Origin: Pisolithus tinctorius
Lineage: Eukaryota > Basidiomycota > Agaricomycetes > Boletales > Pisolithaceae
Length of the DNA stretch: 64,000 bases
Assembly: GCA_024663395.1 (NCBI GenBank)
Contig: JANFAH010000004.1
Span: forward strand, 310,001-374,000
Direction: 5' to 3'
The position numbers and the translations under genes were made by a program. Below, piece by piece: positions 34,400-44,432 of this stretch; position 1 is the first letter of the stretch, and every line of letters starts with the position of its first letter. The notes beneath the pieces were generated by a model. It saw only the letters and a program-made list of their open reading frames with translations, was not told where the DNA came from and did not search any database.

Positions 34400-34516
34400 A
34401 CCATGGTGTACATTGTATATACTGGGGGGGAGGGGATGAAGGGGGGGGGAAGGGAATTGTATACTGGGGGGGGAGGGAATGCTATTGTATACAGGGGGGG
34501 GGGAATGCTAGCATAC
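34400..34516 (+). repeat. G-run minisatellite between convergent genes
   Basis: Three imperfect units of TATACTGGGGGGG plus GGGAATGC. The plus strand has several runs of 7-10 G in about 100 bp, a strong G-quadruplex candidate, between the 3' ends of the two Harbinger genes. Confidence 0.7.
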
Positions 34517-34550
34517 TAGATGATTAAAAGGAAATGACCATGTACTGTAT

Positions 34551-36511
34551 TCAGAGGGTGAGGTGAACATTCTGACTATCAGACAAAGTACCTTGGTCCT
34601 CACCACCTGCAATGCCTTTCTGCAATGTGAGATTCTGAACATGCAGCTGCTCCAGCTGAACTGCAAGCTTCATCTTCTCGACCTCCTGGGCCACCATCAC
34701 TTGCTTGTGCACATGCAGCTTGCATTGCATTTGCAACTGGTGCTCATGATCCTCTGTGCAAGCTGACTTCCTCTCCTTCACCTTCCAGTAGTTGAAGTCC
34801 ATGTGGGAGCACTTGTGCTCCAACTGATCTTGCTGCACCTGTTGAAATTGTTGAATGAACGACATCAACATTGAAGTGAGGCTTGCTGAGAGCCAGTCAG
34901 CAGGGGCCTCACACCCACGCTTATGGGATGCCTTGGATGATGACAGCTTGCAGTTGCTATTGTCAGATGGCACAGTGGAAGATGAAGACATATGAAGCCC
35001 TGAAAAAATATTTGAAGACAATATGTCCAAGTCAGATGACTTGTCTGTGTTTGGAGTGGAAGCCAACCTGGGTTTCGGAAGAGGGGAGTTGTGCTCAAGA
35101 GATGGGTGTGTTGGCTGAATTTTTGGGCAGCAGGACATGAAGGGGACAGGGTCATCATTCAGACTGATGGGATCCCCCTTGTCAGTGATGAGAGGGGGGG
35201 GAGATGGAATGCCAAGTGATGGACAATTAATTCCAAACAGTGGGGGTGACAGGAGAGCAAACGATGAAAGATCCCCCCTGTCAGAGATGAAAGGGGGGAC
35301 AGATGGAATGCTGAGTTGGTTTCCAAAGAGGGGGGGTGAAGAGATAGTGAGTGATGGTCATTCATATCCAAATGGGGGGGTGACATGCGATGACGAATCA
35401 GAGGGGGGAGACAGGACAGCAGGCAACAACTGTTGATCCGAACAAGGGGAATGATGATGATTGTGAAATGGCAGATGAAGGTGATGGGATGGGAGACTTG
35501 CTGATGTAGTCTACAGCCATTGCCAGAGAATCATCTGCAAAGATTAAGTTAGAACTGCTCTCCCCTATTTCGCCCTCTTCTAATTCCAATGGTACTGGAG
35601 AGCTGGGTCCAGGGAGGCCATCTGAAGTGGTGTGAGGGTTTGACTGCAATTTGAAGAGTCCGACTGCATGAGCAGCGAAATTCTGGCCACTATCAGCACC
35701 ACTCCACATGCTGTTGTATGCAGGGTTCGTGCACCACCAGCTGTGCAGGTCTCCCCACCATGGGAATTCCTTCTGAATACCATCTGGAAGCAATCAGTGC
35801 ACTGACAGCGAGTGATAAAGGTGTGGCGATGTACCTATAATATTTTTCATGCTTGTGTTGCTCACAAGATCATCGTAAGTCTGACCAGCACCTGTCTGCC
35901 TAAGCAACATGATATATTTCTGATATTTCTGCTTCAAGCTGCAAACTCTGTAAGTGAAAACAGAAAAATAAAGGGGGGGGGAGGGGAGAAACATACACAT
36001 CAAGACAACTTTGAATCAGACCAGCAAATATACCCAGGTTGTCCTGAGTGAGGGCATGGATCTCGACAGACTCATTGCCCACTGAAAAAATTACCTTTGC
36101 AATCTCCACATATATGTTGTTCTTCCCATGGCACAACTGCTGCTTACTTCTACCTTCCTCCCAAGCATCCTGCATAGAATCGGAAAAGAGCTTCTTGTGA
36201 GCTGCTTTGTGAGTTTTACACTATTTGATAAGGCGATCAGTTTGTGCAGTGTGTGCCTTTTCCCACTGAATCCAAATATTTGGATGCTTCATGACAGATT
36301 TGGTGGATTGTGATGATGGGAGACCAGGGGAGCCTGGCCCAGTTGCTGAGGCCGTCACTACATCAAGTGAGTGAGAAGTGAGTGGTTCACTTATGAAACT
36401 CAGCCGAAGTTCAATCGGAGTTTCAATCTCCAGGTTCTTGGCCAGAAACTCACTGAAAAACACATAAGAAACACATGAGAAACACACAAGAAACACATGA
36501 GAAACATGCAA
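34551..36511 (-). pseudogene. Harbinger companion protein, multi-exon
   Basis: Exon pieces in order on the minus strand: EFLAKNLEIETPIELRLSF...WIQWEKAHTAQTDRLIK (from about 36450), KKLFSDSMQDAWEEGRSKQQ...ALTQDNLGIFAGLIQS, an intron at about 35950-36003 (GTATGT...TTACAG), SLKQKYQKYIMLLRQTGAG...NTSMKNIIG, then EFPWWGDLHSWWCTNPAYN. A low-complexity repeat region (SPPLFG units, 35150-35420) and a C-terminal coiled coil (FIQQFQQVQQDQLEHK) ending at 34551 follow. A TAG after DRLIK interrupts it. It matches the second gene typical of fungal Harbinger elements by layout; its role (nuclear import or DNA binding) is by analogy. Confidence 0.6.
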
Positions 36512-36539
36512 ACCTCCTCAGACTTTGAGTGGCCCTATT

Positions 36540-37270
36540 GCAATTCACAGTTAGGAGGTTGGACAGGCTCTGAAGGGGAATCTGGAGGGAGCATGGCTAG
36601 CTCTGTAAATGCAAAAGTCACCTTGTTGAGTCAGTTGAACAGGGGATTCTACTAGTTCACACAGCAAGCATTTTACAATTTTCTTTGCACAAACATGGGA
36701 AAAAATTCTTTAAAAAGATACTCTATTTTATCATGCTCTCTGCTTGAACAAGCAGAAATAATCTTATGTATTGAATGGCTTTTCTGACAGAAAACATGGC
36801 ACAGTATATTTCCAATGTTTTGCTAGTGAAAAACAATTACTGTGACCCACCACCAAAAACCAAGAACAATCATCAAAAAAAATATTAGTACTGTTATCTG
36901 CATGTTATGTAATTGATTAATCAAATGTTGTACCATGAAATAATTTAAACACACTGGTCATTAGAGAACATGTGATGTTACATAGAACATCACAAGTAAA
37001 TGATAAATGTTTCGCATGTGATAATACTAATGAACTTTAACCAAGTCTTTCAATGTTGACCCACAAAAACATCAGATTATTGGCTCAATGTTTACTTCAT
37101 AAACATGACATTTAAAACAATATTTGTCATGTGCAAAAACATGCTACTGAGATTCCATATTAACATGCTAAATATTTTCAATCAAATCACACTGATTTGT
37201 CTCCCAGAGAACATGATAAATAAAGAGTGTATTAAAGTGTCCTGTTGTACCACAGAACATGATAAGTGGC
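36540..37270. repeat. Left inverted arm of unit P
   Basis: AT-rich sequence whose reverse complement recurs, roughly 85% alike by eye, at 50680-51182 plus 58883-58960, 60899-60948 and 61500-61587. Matching landmarks include CCCACCACCAA, TTAAACACACTG, TGTTACATAGAACATCA and GAACATGATAAATAAA. It is uninterrupted here and so serves as the empty-site reference for three insertions in the right arm. Confidence 0.75.
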
Positions 37271-37970
37271 ATCTGTAACCATCAATGCTATCACTGCTTG
37301 TCCTTGCTCAACCACCCCATCATGTGCTGTCACATGTTCTTACCTCATGGAGTAAACCTCAGTCAGTCATGATATATGCCACCTGACTTTTTATACTTGA
37401 GTATTCTGTGTCCTTTGTTGTTTTTTCTTGCAACAACACATTGATGACACACATTATAATGTTCTGTGGTAGAACAGGATAGTCCAAAATCCATGGTTGC
37501 CCTGACTGACTAGAGAAAGAGTAGCCTCTGATAGCACCCCCACCACTCATGAGTGTCCCCAGTCCACTTTTGAAAGTGAAAGAGCACAAGGCAGTTCATG
37601 CAAGAAATGGGGAGTTCAGCACTGTATTTGCAGTAGGCAGCAGTCTGACAATAACTGAACAGCTCAGAACCTGCACAACACCTCTACATATAACATGCTT
37701 ACTTCACAGTTTATAATGATCCATGGTGGAACAGGATATTGATATTTTATTACACTATTTATTTATCATGTTCTGTGGTACAGTTGTGGACAGACAAACA
37801 CAATGATTTTGATTCTGGATTCCCATGACTTTTGGGGGGCAAACTAACACTTGATTCAGATGCTACAGGTGAAAATACATCAAAAAACAGTGGTCCAAAG
37901 TTTTTCCCATGATTTTTTAGGGTGGCCAAAATTTTGGTTAGATTGAATGTAGTACTTAGGGTGTGGTAAC
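37271..37970. other. Inner part of P, no identified gene
   Basis: AT-rich. A 76-codon minus-strand frame at 37359-37589 has no recognisable domain. A 60-bp block near 37665 (CAACACCTCTACATATAACA) is repeated in direct orientation near 50640. TGGTAAC at 37964-37970 is the left target duplication of the foldback element. Confidence 0.4.
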
Positions 37971-38477
37971 CACTTCAGGTAACCCATTTTCATAAGCATT
38001 TAGGCTGAAGTTTTTCTCCAAATCATCCAAGCTAAAAGCCACTCAGACCAGGTCATCCCAGGGACATCTGGCCATGTCCCAGGGCTATTTACAGTTTGCA
38101 GGACCTGGGATGTCCCATAATCCCAGCCCTTTGGTAATATATTTTGGGCTGTCCCATGACTGCCTTAGGTGTCAGGGGTCCTCAGCTCAAAAAAGTGCAG
38201 TTCATATTCACATTGAAATGCCACTTCTGATCAGAAAAACATACATAGCTGTCATGATCATCCAGGATGATGAGCACACCTGTCAAAGTGGGGGGATATG
38301 TGAGAGTCACTGCCATTCCAAAACCATGTAATACAACTTATTATGCACAGATTTGATGAATACTGGGCAATCAGTATGTTTGTGTGTGGTGTCATTTCCA
38401 GAACTCATACAATGCCTATGGCAGTGAGCATTGCATTATTGTAATGAATTTTAATGGATTCAGACCTCTCCTATGAG

Positions 38478-39292
38478 TGTCAAAGTCAGACAACACCCCT
38501 GGCTCCTTCTTAGGGCAGAGTTGGAGCGGGTTGGGCTGCGGAGTACAGCGGTCAAAGTCTGAAGTGAATCTGACCACTGGGTGGCGAGATATTTGACAAA
38601 CAGTGAGCGGAGGGGTATGAAGGGAAGTTTTGGAGGCTGAGGTCGGAGTCAGAGCTGGAGGTCAGAGGTCGGAGGTCGGATGAGAGGGCGTTGGGTTCAG
38701 CTAGTGCGCTGCCCCCTTGCGCGAGCTCAGCCCTCGTATTTCAGAGGTGGAGCAGACTCAGAGGAAGTGGAGACGAAACTCTGGAGGGGACTGAGAGGGA
38801 GTTGAAGGTGGGGACTTTATTCGATATTCGTACTGATTACATCGGAGTACTATGTGGCCTTATATATGATGTAGGTCAAGGGCGGTGCAGTACGGAATGT
38901 AAACCAATAAGTGTATAGTGGGTTAGAGTCCTTCCGACACAAGGGATAGAGGGTAGGGACGACGGGGACCTTAACTGAGACAAGGAAACTACTACAACGA
39001 GGAAAAGAGGGTGAATACCAAAGGAGCGGAAGAATGGAGAAAACCGACACGAGGGCGGAACCCTATCTAGGATGCAGGGCCACAAGTCTGACAGCCCATG
39101 TGACCAACCTTAGGGTGGAGTTGAGTGGAGTTGGTCAGAACATGGACGAGGGACCTCGGAGAGGTGTGGAGATGTGTCGGGAGGGTCGGAGGAGTGCGGG
39201 AACATGTCGGAAGAGGGCGGAGAAGTGCGGGAACATGTTGGAAGAGGGCGGAGTAGGTGTTAGGGGCTTATGCTGGTGTCATGGCCATGACA
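38478..39292 (-). mobile_element. Solo LTR in left foldback arm, TSD ATGAG
   Basis: 815-bp LTR related to 13609-14454, in reverse orientation, flanked by ATGAG at 38473-38477 and 39293-39297. The right arm (near 43025-43045) shows the uninterrupted site CTATGAGTGCCTATG, proving the insertion came after the palindrome formed. Confidence 0.9.
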
Positions 39293-39390
39293 ATGAGTGC
39301 CTATGTATGTAAGTTCCCTTGTTGACTGCAAGAGTGCTCCTTGATAAGATCATACTACATGCATCTCAGCCCTCCTCTCTGAAGGCCAGT

Positions 39391-39880
39391 GGGATGTCCC
39401 ATGATAGCTTCAGAGGCTATGATGGGATATCCCACCCCCCTCCCTGGAGGCTGATGGGATGTCCCATGATAGCTTCAGAGGCTACTGTGGGACATCCCAC
39501 TCCCCTCTCTGGAGGCCAGTGGGATGTCCCATGATAGCTTCAGAGGCCACTGTGGGACATCCCATCCCCCTCTCTGGAGGCCATAGGGATGTCCCATGAT
39601 AGCTTTAGAGGCTACTGTGGGACATCCCACTCCCTTCCCTGGAGACCAATGGGATGTCCCATGACAGCTTCAGAGGCTACCATGGGACATCCCATCCCCC
39701 TCTCTGGAGGCCATTGGGATGTCCCATGATAGCTTCAGAGGCTACCATGGGACATCCCACCCCCCTCCCTGGAGACTGATGGGATGTCCCATGATAGCTT
39801 CAGAGGCTACCATGGGACATCCTACTCCCCTCTCTGGATACCAATGGGATGTCCCATGATAGCTTTGAGAGTCTGTAGGC
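39391..39880. repeat. 65-bp tandem array, left arm
   Basis: Eight starts of GGGATGTCCCATGATAGCTT spaced exactly 65 bp apart (39391, 39456, 39521, 39586, 39651, 39716, 39781, 39846). Each unit holds a small palindrome: GGGATGTCCC... and the complement GGGACATCCC. Confidence 0.9.
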
Positions 39881-40259
39881 ACTTCAGTCAATCCCCTTTG
39901 GAGACCCATTAAGTCTATATATTTCCATAGGTTTATATACTTATGAGGTCTAAACAGGTTGGGTATACCCAGCTGGGACTCCAGGGCAGACATTGATTTC
40001 TCCTGGCATGGTGCTGATCATAAGTGTTTTGTGTTTTTCCTCATGCAATTTTCCACTTGCTGATAAGATAAGCATACCATCATGATTTCAAAACCAGGAG
40101 CTACAACTTTCATTATGATGACATTGCTGCATTATCACTTGCTGGGGTATTAACACCTACTAGTGCTAGTTGTAGTAGTTGGTAGTACTGCTAGTGTAGG
40201 CTATGCTACACTTTGGTAGTTTGCATTTTTGCCTGTCACTGACTACAAAAAGTGTAGTA

Positions 40260-40620
40260 TGAGTCAGAGGGCAGAAGTCACATGATGCCAGATCACGTGA
40301 CGAGACCGGTCATGTGATACAGTCACATGGTCGATGCCATAACAGTCACGTGACCTGAAGTGTTCCCAATGCGGCACAGGTGAAGTCACGTGACATGCTC
40401 CTTTCCATGACCCAGGTCATGTGACAGTAGTTCACATGAGGTTGAATCATGTGACTTGGTGCCCCAGGTCATGACATCGCTCAGTCACATGCTGAGATCA
40501 ATTGGTGATCATGTGATACGATGCCTTAGGTCATGGGAGAGCCCAATCACGTGGTCCCAGCAGTCACGTCGCTGCATGAATCCAGAGTCATGTGACACCA
40601 TGTGACTGCACCTACCTTGC
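40260..40620. repeat. CACGTG/CATGTG-dense segment, left arm
   Basis: About fifteen E-box-like sites (TCACGTGAC, TCATGTGA, TCACATG) in roughly 350 bp, in both orientations. The sites resemble bHLH (Cbf1/USF type) targets. Mirrored at 41815-42135. Confidence 0.75.
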
Positions 40621-40639
40621 ATCTGGCACTATGTACCTA

Positions 40640-41176
40640 GCATGTGACTAACTCGCCCCTAATGCTAAGTGTGGCTGTGCTTCAACATGAATCATGTCAC
40701 CACTCATTCAATTCTTGACATATGCATCTGTGATTTTGCTGGTGGGATGGTCTAGGGGGTATCTACATCATTTTGAAGTATTATCCAATCAAAGTCACTG
40801 GTTGATGAGATATAAGGAGAATGGAAAAAGCGAAAGAACATCACAGCATGCATCCCACACATAGTTTATGCAATGCTTAATACCTCAGATGCATGCCCCA
40901 CATCCCTAGCTACCTATGTAGAAAGTATCAAGTCAATCCATCAGGAATTGAATGAACAGCACACAAATTACACTTCCCAGATGCGTGGGAAAACTCCAAA
41001 AAGCGGAAATAAAATAGTGGAGATTTACAAAACATATCTAAAACATTGCATTGCAGCCTCCACAGTGCTGCCACACTTACACCAATTCACCTGGCACATG
41101 GGATGGCATGCCCTGCCATAATGGCAGCAGGTGCCTAGTGATATCTGCAACTAAAAGTGTCAAAAATGCGAAATGG
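40640..41176 (+). repeat. Inner palindrome stem, left
   Basis: Almost identical reverse complement of 41250-41790. It contains an 82-codon open frame (40873-41121, MLNTSDACPTSLATYVESIK...) that is exactly duplicated on the other strand at 41303-41551. I do not recognise the peptide; identity between arms may reflect gene conversion and not selection on protein. Confidence 0.8.
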
Positions 41177-41249
41177 GCACCTCTAATCAATCAGTCCATT
41201 AGAGATTTATAGCTTTGAGATGGCCAATAAGCCATTGACCATTGTGTGC

Positions 41250-41790
41250 ATTTCGCATTTTTGACACTTTTAGTTGCAGATATCACTAGGTACCTGCTGC
41301 CATTATGGCAGGGCATGCCATCCCATGTGCCAGGTGAATTGGTGTAAGTGTGGCAGCACTGTGGAGGCTGCAATGCAATGTTTTAGATATGTTTTGTAAA
41401 TCTCCACTATTTTATTTCCGCTTTTTGGAGTTTTCCCACGCATCTGGGAAGTGTAATTTGTGTGCTGTTCATTCAATTCCTGATGGATTGACTTGATACT
41501 TTCTACATAGGTAGCTAGGGATGTGGGGCATGCATCTGAGGTATTAAGCATTGCATAAACTATGTGTGGGATGCATGCTGTGATGTTCTTTCGCTTTTTC
41601 CATTCTCCTTATATCTCATCAACCAGTGACTTTGATTGGATAATACTTCAAAATGATGTAGATACCCCCTAGACCATCCCACCAGCAAAATCACAGATGC
41701 ATATGTCAAGAATTGAATGAGTGGTGACATGATTCATGTTGAAGCACAGCCACACTTAGCATTAGGGGTGAGTTAGTCACATGCTAGGTA
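41250..41790 (-). repeat. Inner palindrome stem, right
   Basis: Pairs with 40640-41176 across a loop of about 73 nt. One visible difference is a CG/CA change in the ACTCGCCCC / ACTCACCCC segment. Confidence 0.8.
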
Positions 41791-41814
41791 CATAGTGCCA
41801 GATGCAAGGTAGGT

Positions 41815-42135
41815 GCAGTCACGTGGTGTCATGTGACTCAGGGTTTGCATGACCACATCACCCTTGTGACCACATGACCACAGGTGTGGATGCGGTCATG
41901 TGAGGTCACGTGACAGACCACTGCCATGACCCGAGGGACCAAGTCACGTGGTGCCCCTATGCAACTTCATGACAAATTGTCACATGACCACAGATCATGG
42001 GACTGGGACAGTGATATGTCATGTGACTTCATCAGCAGGGGATTGGCAATACCTTGGATCACGTGACAATTATGACATCTATCATGTGACTGAATCACGT
42101 GATATGTCATGTCATGTGATCAATTGTCATGTGAC
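41815..42135. repeat. CACGTG/CATGTG-dense segment, right arm
   Basis: About fourteen TCACGTGA-like sites. The order differs from the left arm, so this part of the palindrome has diverged or reshuffled while keeping site density. Confidence 0.7.
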
Positions 42136-42574
42136 CTTTGCACTCTTGCTCGACCCTACACTTTTCATAGTCAACAGTAGCCAAAAATGCACACTACCAA
42201 AGTGTAGCATAGCCTACACTATTCAGCACTACCAACTACTACAACCAGCACTAGTAGGTGTTAACACCCCAGCAAGTGATAATGGAGTGATGTCTTCAGA
42301 ATCAAAGTTATAGCTCCTGATTGTGCAATCATGATGGTATGCTTATCTTATCAGCAAGTGGAAAATTGCATGAGGAAAACACAAAACACTTATGATCAGC
42401 ACCATGCCAGGAGAAATCAATGGCTGCCCCAGAGTCCCTAGACATAGTACTGGAGAAAACACTTTCCATGGCAGCAGCTGGGTATACCCAACCCATTGAG
42501 ATCTCATAGGTATATACTGTAAACCTGTAGAAATAAACAGACTTAATGGGTCTCCAAAGGGGATTGACTGACAT

Positions 42575-42955
42575 GCCTGCAGCCTTCAAAGCTATCATGG
42601 GACATCCCATTGGTATCCAGAGAGGGGAGTGGGATGTCCCATGGTAGCCTCTGAAGCTATCATGGGACATCCCACTGGCCTCCAGAGAGGGGGATGGGAT
42701 GTCCCATGGTAGCCTCTGAAGCTACCATGGGACATCCCACTGGCCTCCAGAGAGGGGAGTGGGATGTCCCACAGTAGCCTCTGAAGCTATCATGGGACAT
42801 CCCATTGGTCTCCAGGGAGGGGGGTGGGATGTCCCACAGTAGCCTCTGAAGCTATCATGGGACATCCCATCAGCCTCCAGGGAGGGGGGTGGGATATCCC
42901 ATCATAGCCTCTGAAGCTATCATGGGACATCCCACTGGCCTTCAGAGAGGAGGGC
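42575..42955. repeat. 65-bp tandem array, right arm
   Basis: Reverse-complement counterpart of the left array with fewer units (about five to six). Confidence 0.85.
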
Positions 42956-43540
42956 TGAGATGCATGTAGTATGATCTTATCAAGGAGCACTCTTGCAGTC
43001 AACAAGGGAACTTACATACATAGGCACTCATAGGAGAGGTCTGAATCCATTAAAATTCATTACAATAATGCAATGCTCACTGCCATAGGCATTGTATGAG
43101 TTCTGGAAATGACACCACACACAAACATACTGATTGCCCAGTATTCATCAAATCTGTGCATAATAAGTTGTATTACATGGTTTTGGAATGGCAGTGACTC
43201 TCACATATCCCCCCACTTTGACAGGTGTGCTCATCATCCTGGATGATCATGACAGCTATGTATGTTTTTCTGATCAGAAGTGGCATTTCAATGTGAATAT
43301 GAACTGCACTTTTTTGAGCTGAGGACCCCTGACACCTAAGGCAGTCATGGGACAGCCCAAAATATATTACCAAAGGGCTGGGATTATGGGACATCCCAGG
43401 TCCTGCAAACTGTAAATAGCCCTGGGACATGGCCAGATGTCCCTGGGATGACCTGGTCTGAGTGGCTTTTAGCTTGGATGATTTGGAGAAAAACTTCAGC
43501 CTAAATGCTTATGAAAATGGGTTACCTGAAGTGTGGTAAC

Positions 43541-43728
43541 ATGTTATTGACCCTATATAAGGTAGGATTAAGAACCACTTCAATGAACATCATGGCTTTC
43601 TGTGAGAGCTGATGGACATCAGGACCCTTCTTGTATTCCTTGGGGCATCTGAGTGACTGCTTTCATTGGGCAGCACACTTTGCTTCTCTCAGAGGTAACC
43701 AAGTCTCACCAAGAGGGTCATCACCAGC
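43541..43728. other. Short spacer of P between foldback and C
   Basis: About 190 bp with no gene. It includes CCTATATAAGG near 43552, which could be a TATA box. It continues across C into 49587 onward once C and one ACTAA are removed. Confidence 0.4.
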
Positions 43729-43733
43729 ACTAA

Positions 43734-44126
43734 TGTTACGATACATACTCTTTTCCTTTTCTTTTCTTTTCCTTTCTATCTTATCTAGTCTTCTCGTCTT
43801 ATCTTATCTCTTCTCGGTCCGGGCTCCGGTCTAGACCTCGCCTCGCCTTCACCACGCTTTCTCCTTCTGGAACGTTCCGCTCCACTATGATATCATCATG
43901 ACATCACTATGATGTCATGGACCTCATGTACGCCTCACCGTTACCTCATGTATGGTAGTATAAGTACCATTCCTCAATCACCCAACTAGCTCTAAGCTAG
44001 TTCATTTGGGTCTTCGAGTCCCAAAGCCACCTGCTTCTAAGCCGTTTCCTCCTCTTTCTCTCTTCTCTTTTCTGTTGGTTCTTGGTGTGAGCCTACAACA
44101 AACCCTGTTGTTTAGGTCTCGTCACA
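43734..44126 (+). repeat. 5' LTR of C
   Basis: TGTTACGATAC...GTCACA. TATAAGT box at 43959-43965. The predicted transcript start AAGCTAGTTCA (43994-44004) lies 35 nt downstream inside a short palindrome. Confidence 0.93.
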
Positions 44127-44128
44127 CT

Positions 44129-44139
44129 TGAACTAGCTT
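44129..44139 (+). promoter_or_regulatory. Self-complementary primer-binding site of C
   Basis: TGAACTAGCTT, two nt after the 5' LTR, is an 11-nt perfect complement of 43994-44004 in the LTR. It does not start with TGG. This matches the Tf1 scheme, where the mRNA 5' end folds back as primer. Confidence 0.75.
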
Positions 44140-44432
44140 CTTATCGTTGTACCCTCACACCGTCGTCACCATTCCTCATCTCCTTTGCGACGGCTCGTGG
44201 GTGTACTCACCAAGTCCCCCAGCCTCTGAACCCGACCCAAACCTCTTCGTCCCGTACATCCCTGAGCGACGTTCGCTCACTCTGCTCTTCAACCACAACC
44301 TTTACCCCCTTCCACCTCCACCCTCTTACCCCTTCTCCATCGAGTCCGTCTTCCCCTGCTCACTCCCTGCTGAACCACAGCAACCTCGTTATAACCTCCG
44401 CCCCCGACACACCCTAAAACGTCCAGATCGCT

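Larger units (their letters stand above)
32497..36536. mobile_element. PIF/Harbinger transposon, TSD ATT
   Basis: 4040 bp bounded by 15-bp inverted repeats AGGGCCACTCAAAGT (32497-32511; complement at 36522-36536) and flanked by ATT at 32494-32496 and 36537-36539. The paralogous arm of P near 61570 has the uninterrupted sequence with a single ATT. It carries two convergent genes, a transposase on the plus strand and a companion DNA-binding-type protein on the minus strand, the usual Harbinger layout. Confidence 0.85.
37971..43533. mobile_element. 5.6-kb foldback (palindromic) element
   Basis: Near-perfect inverted arms run from CACTTCAGGTAACCC at 37971 and its complement ending at 43533, meeting around a ~70-nt loop near 41177-41249. 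TGGTAAC occurs at 37964-37970 and 43534-43540 as a 7-bp target duplication (8-9 bp if one terminal mismatch is allowed). Arms contain, from outside in, a unique segment, a 65-bp tandem array, a CACGTG-rich segment and an inner stem. The arms differ mainly by a solo LTR in the left one. No transposase was found, so it is probably non-autonomous; a MULE- or Foldback-type origin is possible. Confidence 0.85.

Noticed and set aside
39391..39880. Regular 65-bp array as a CRISPR
   Set aside because: There are no unique spacers; whole units repeat, and the genome is clearly eukaryotic.
40260..42135. CACGTG clusters as a point centromere (CDEI-like)
   Set aside because: No CDEII/CDEIII-like parts, and the segment lies inside a transposon-like palindrome with a target duplication. 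Basidiomycetes do not have yeast-type point centromeres.
38074..43430. 85-codon frames mirrored in both palindrome arms (38074-38331, 43173-43430)
   Set aside because: Identity follows from the palindrome itself and gives no evidence of coding; the peptide has no recognisable feature.
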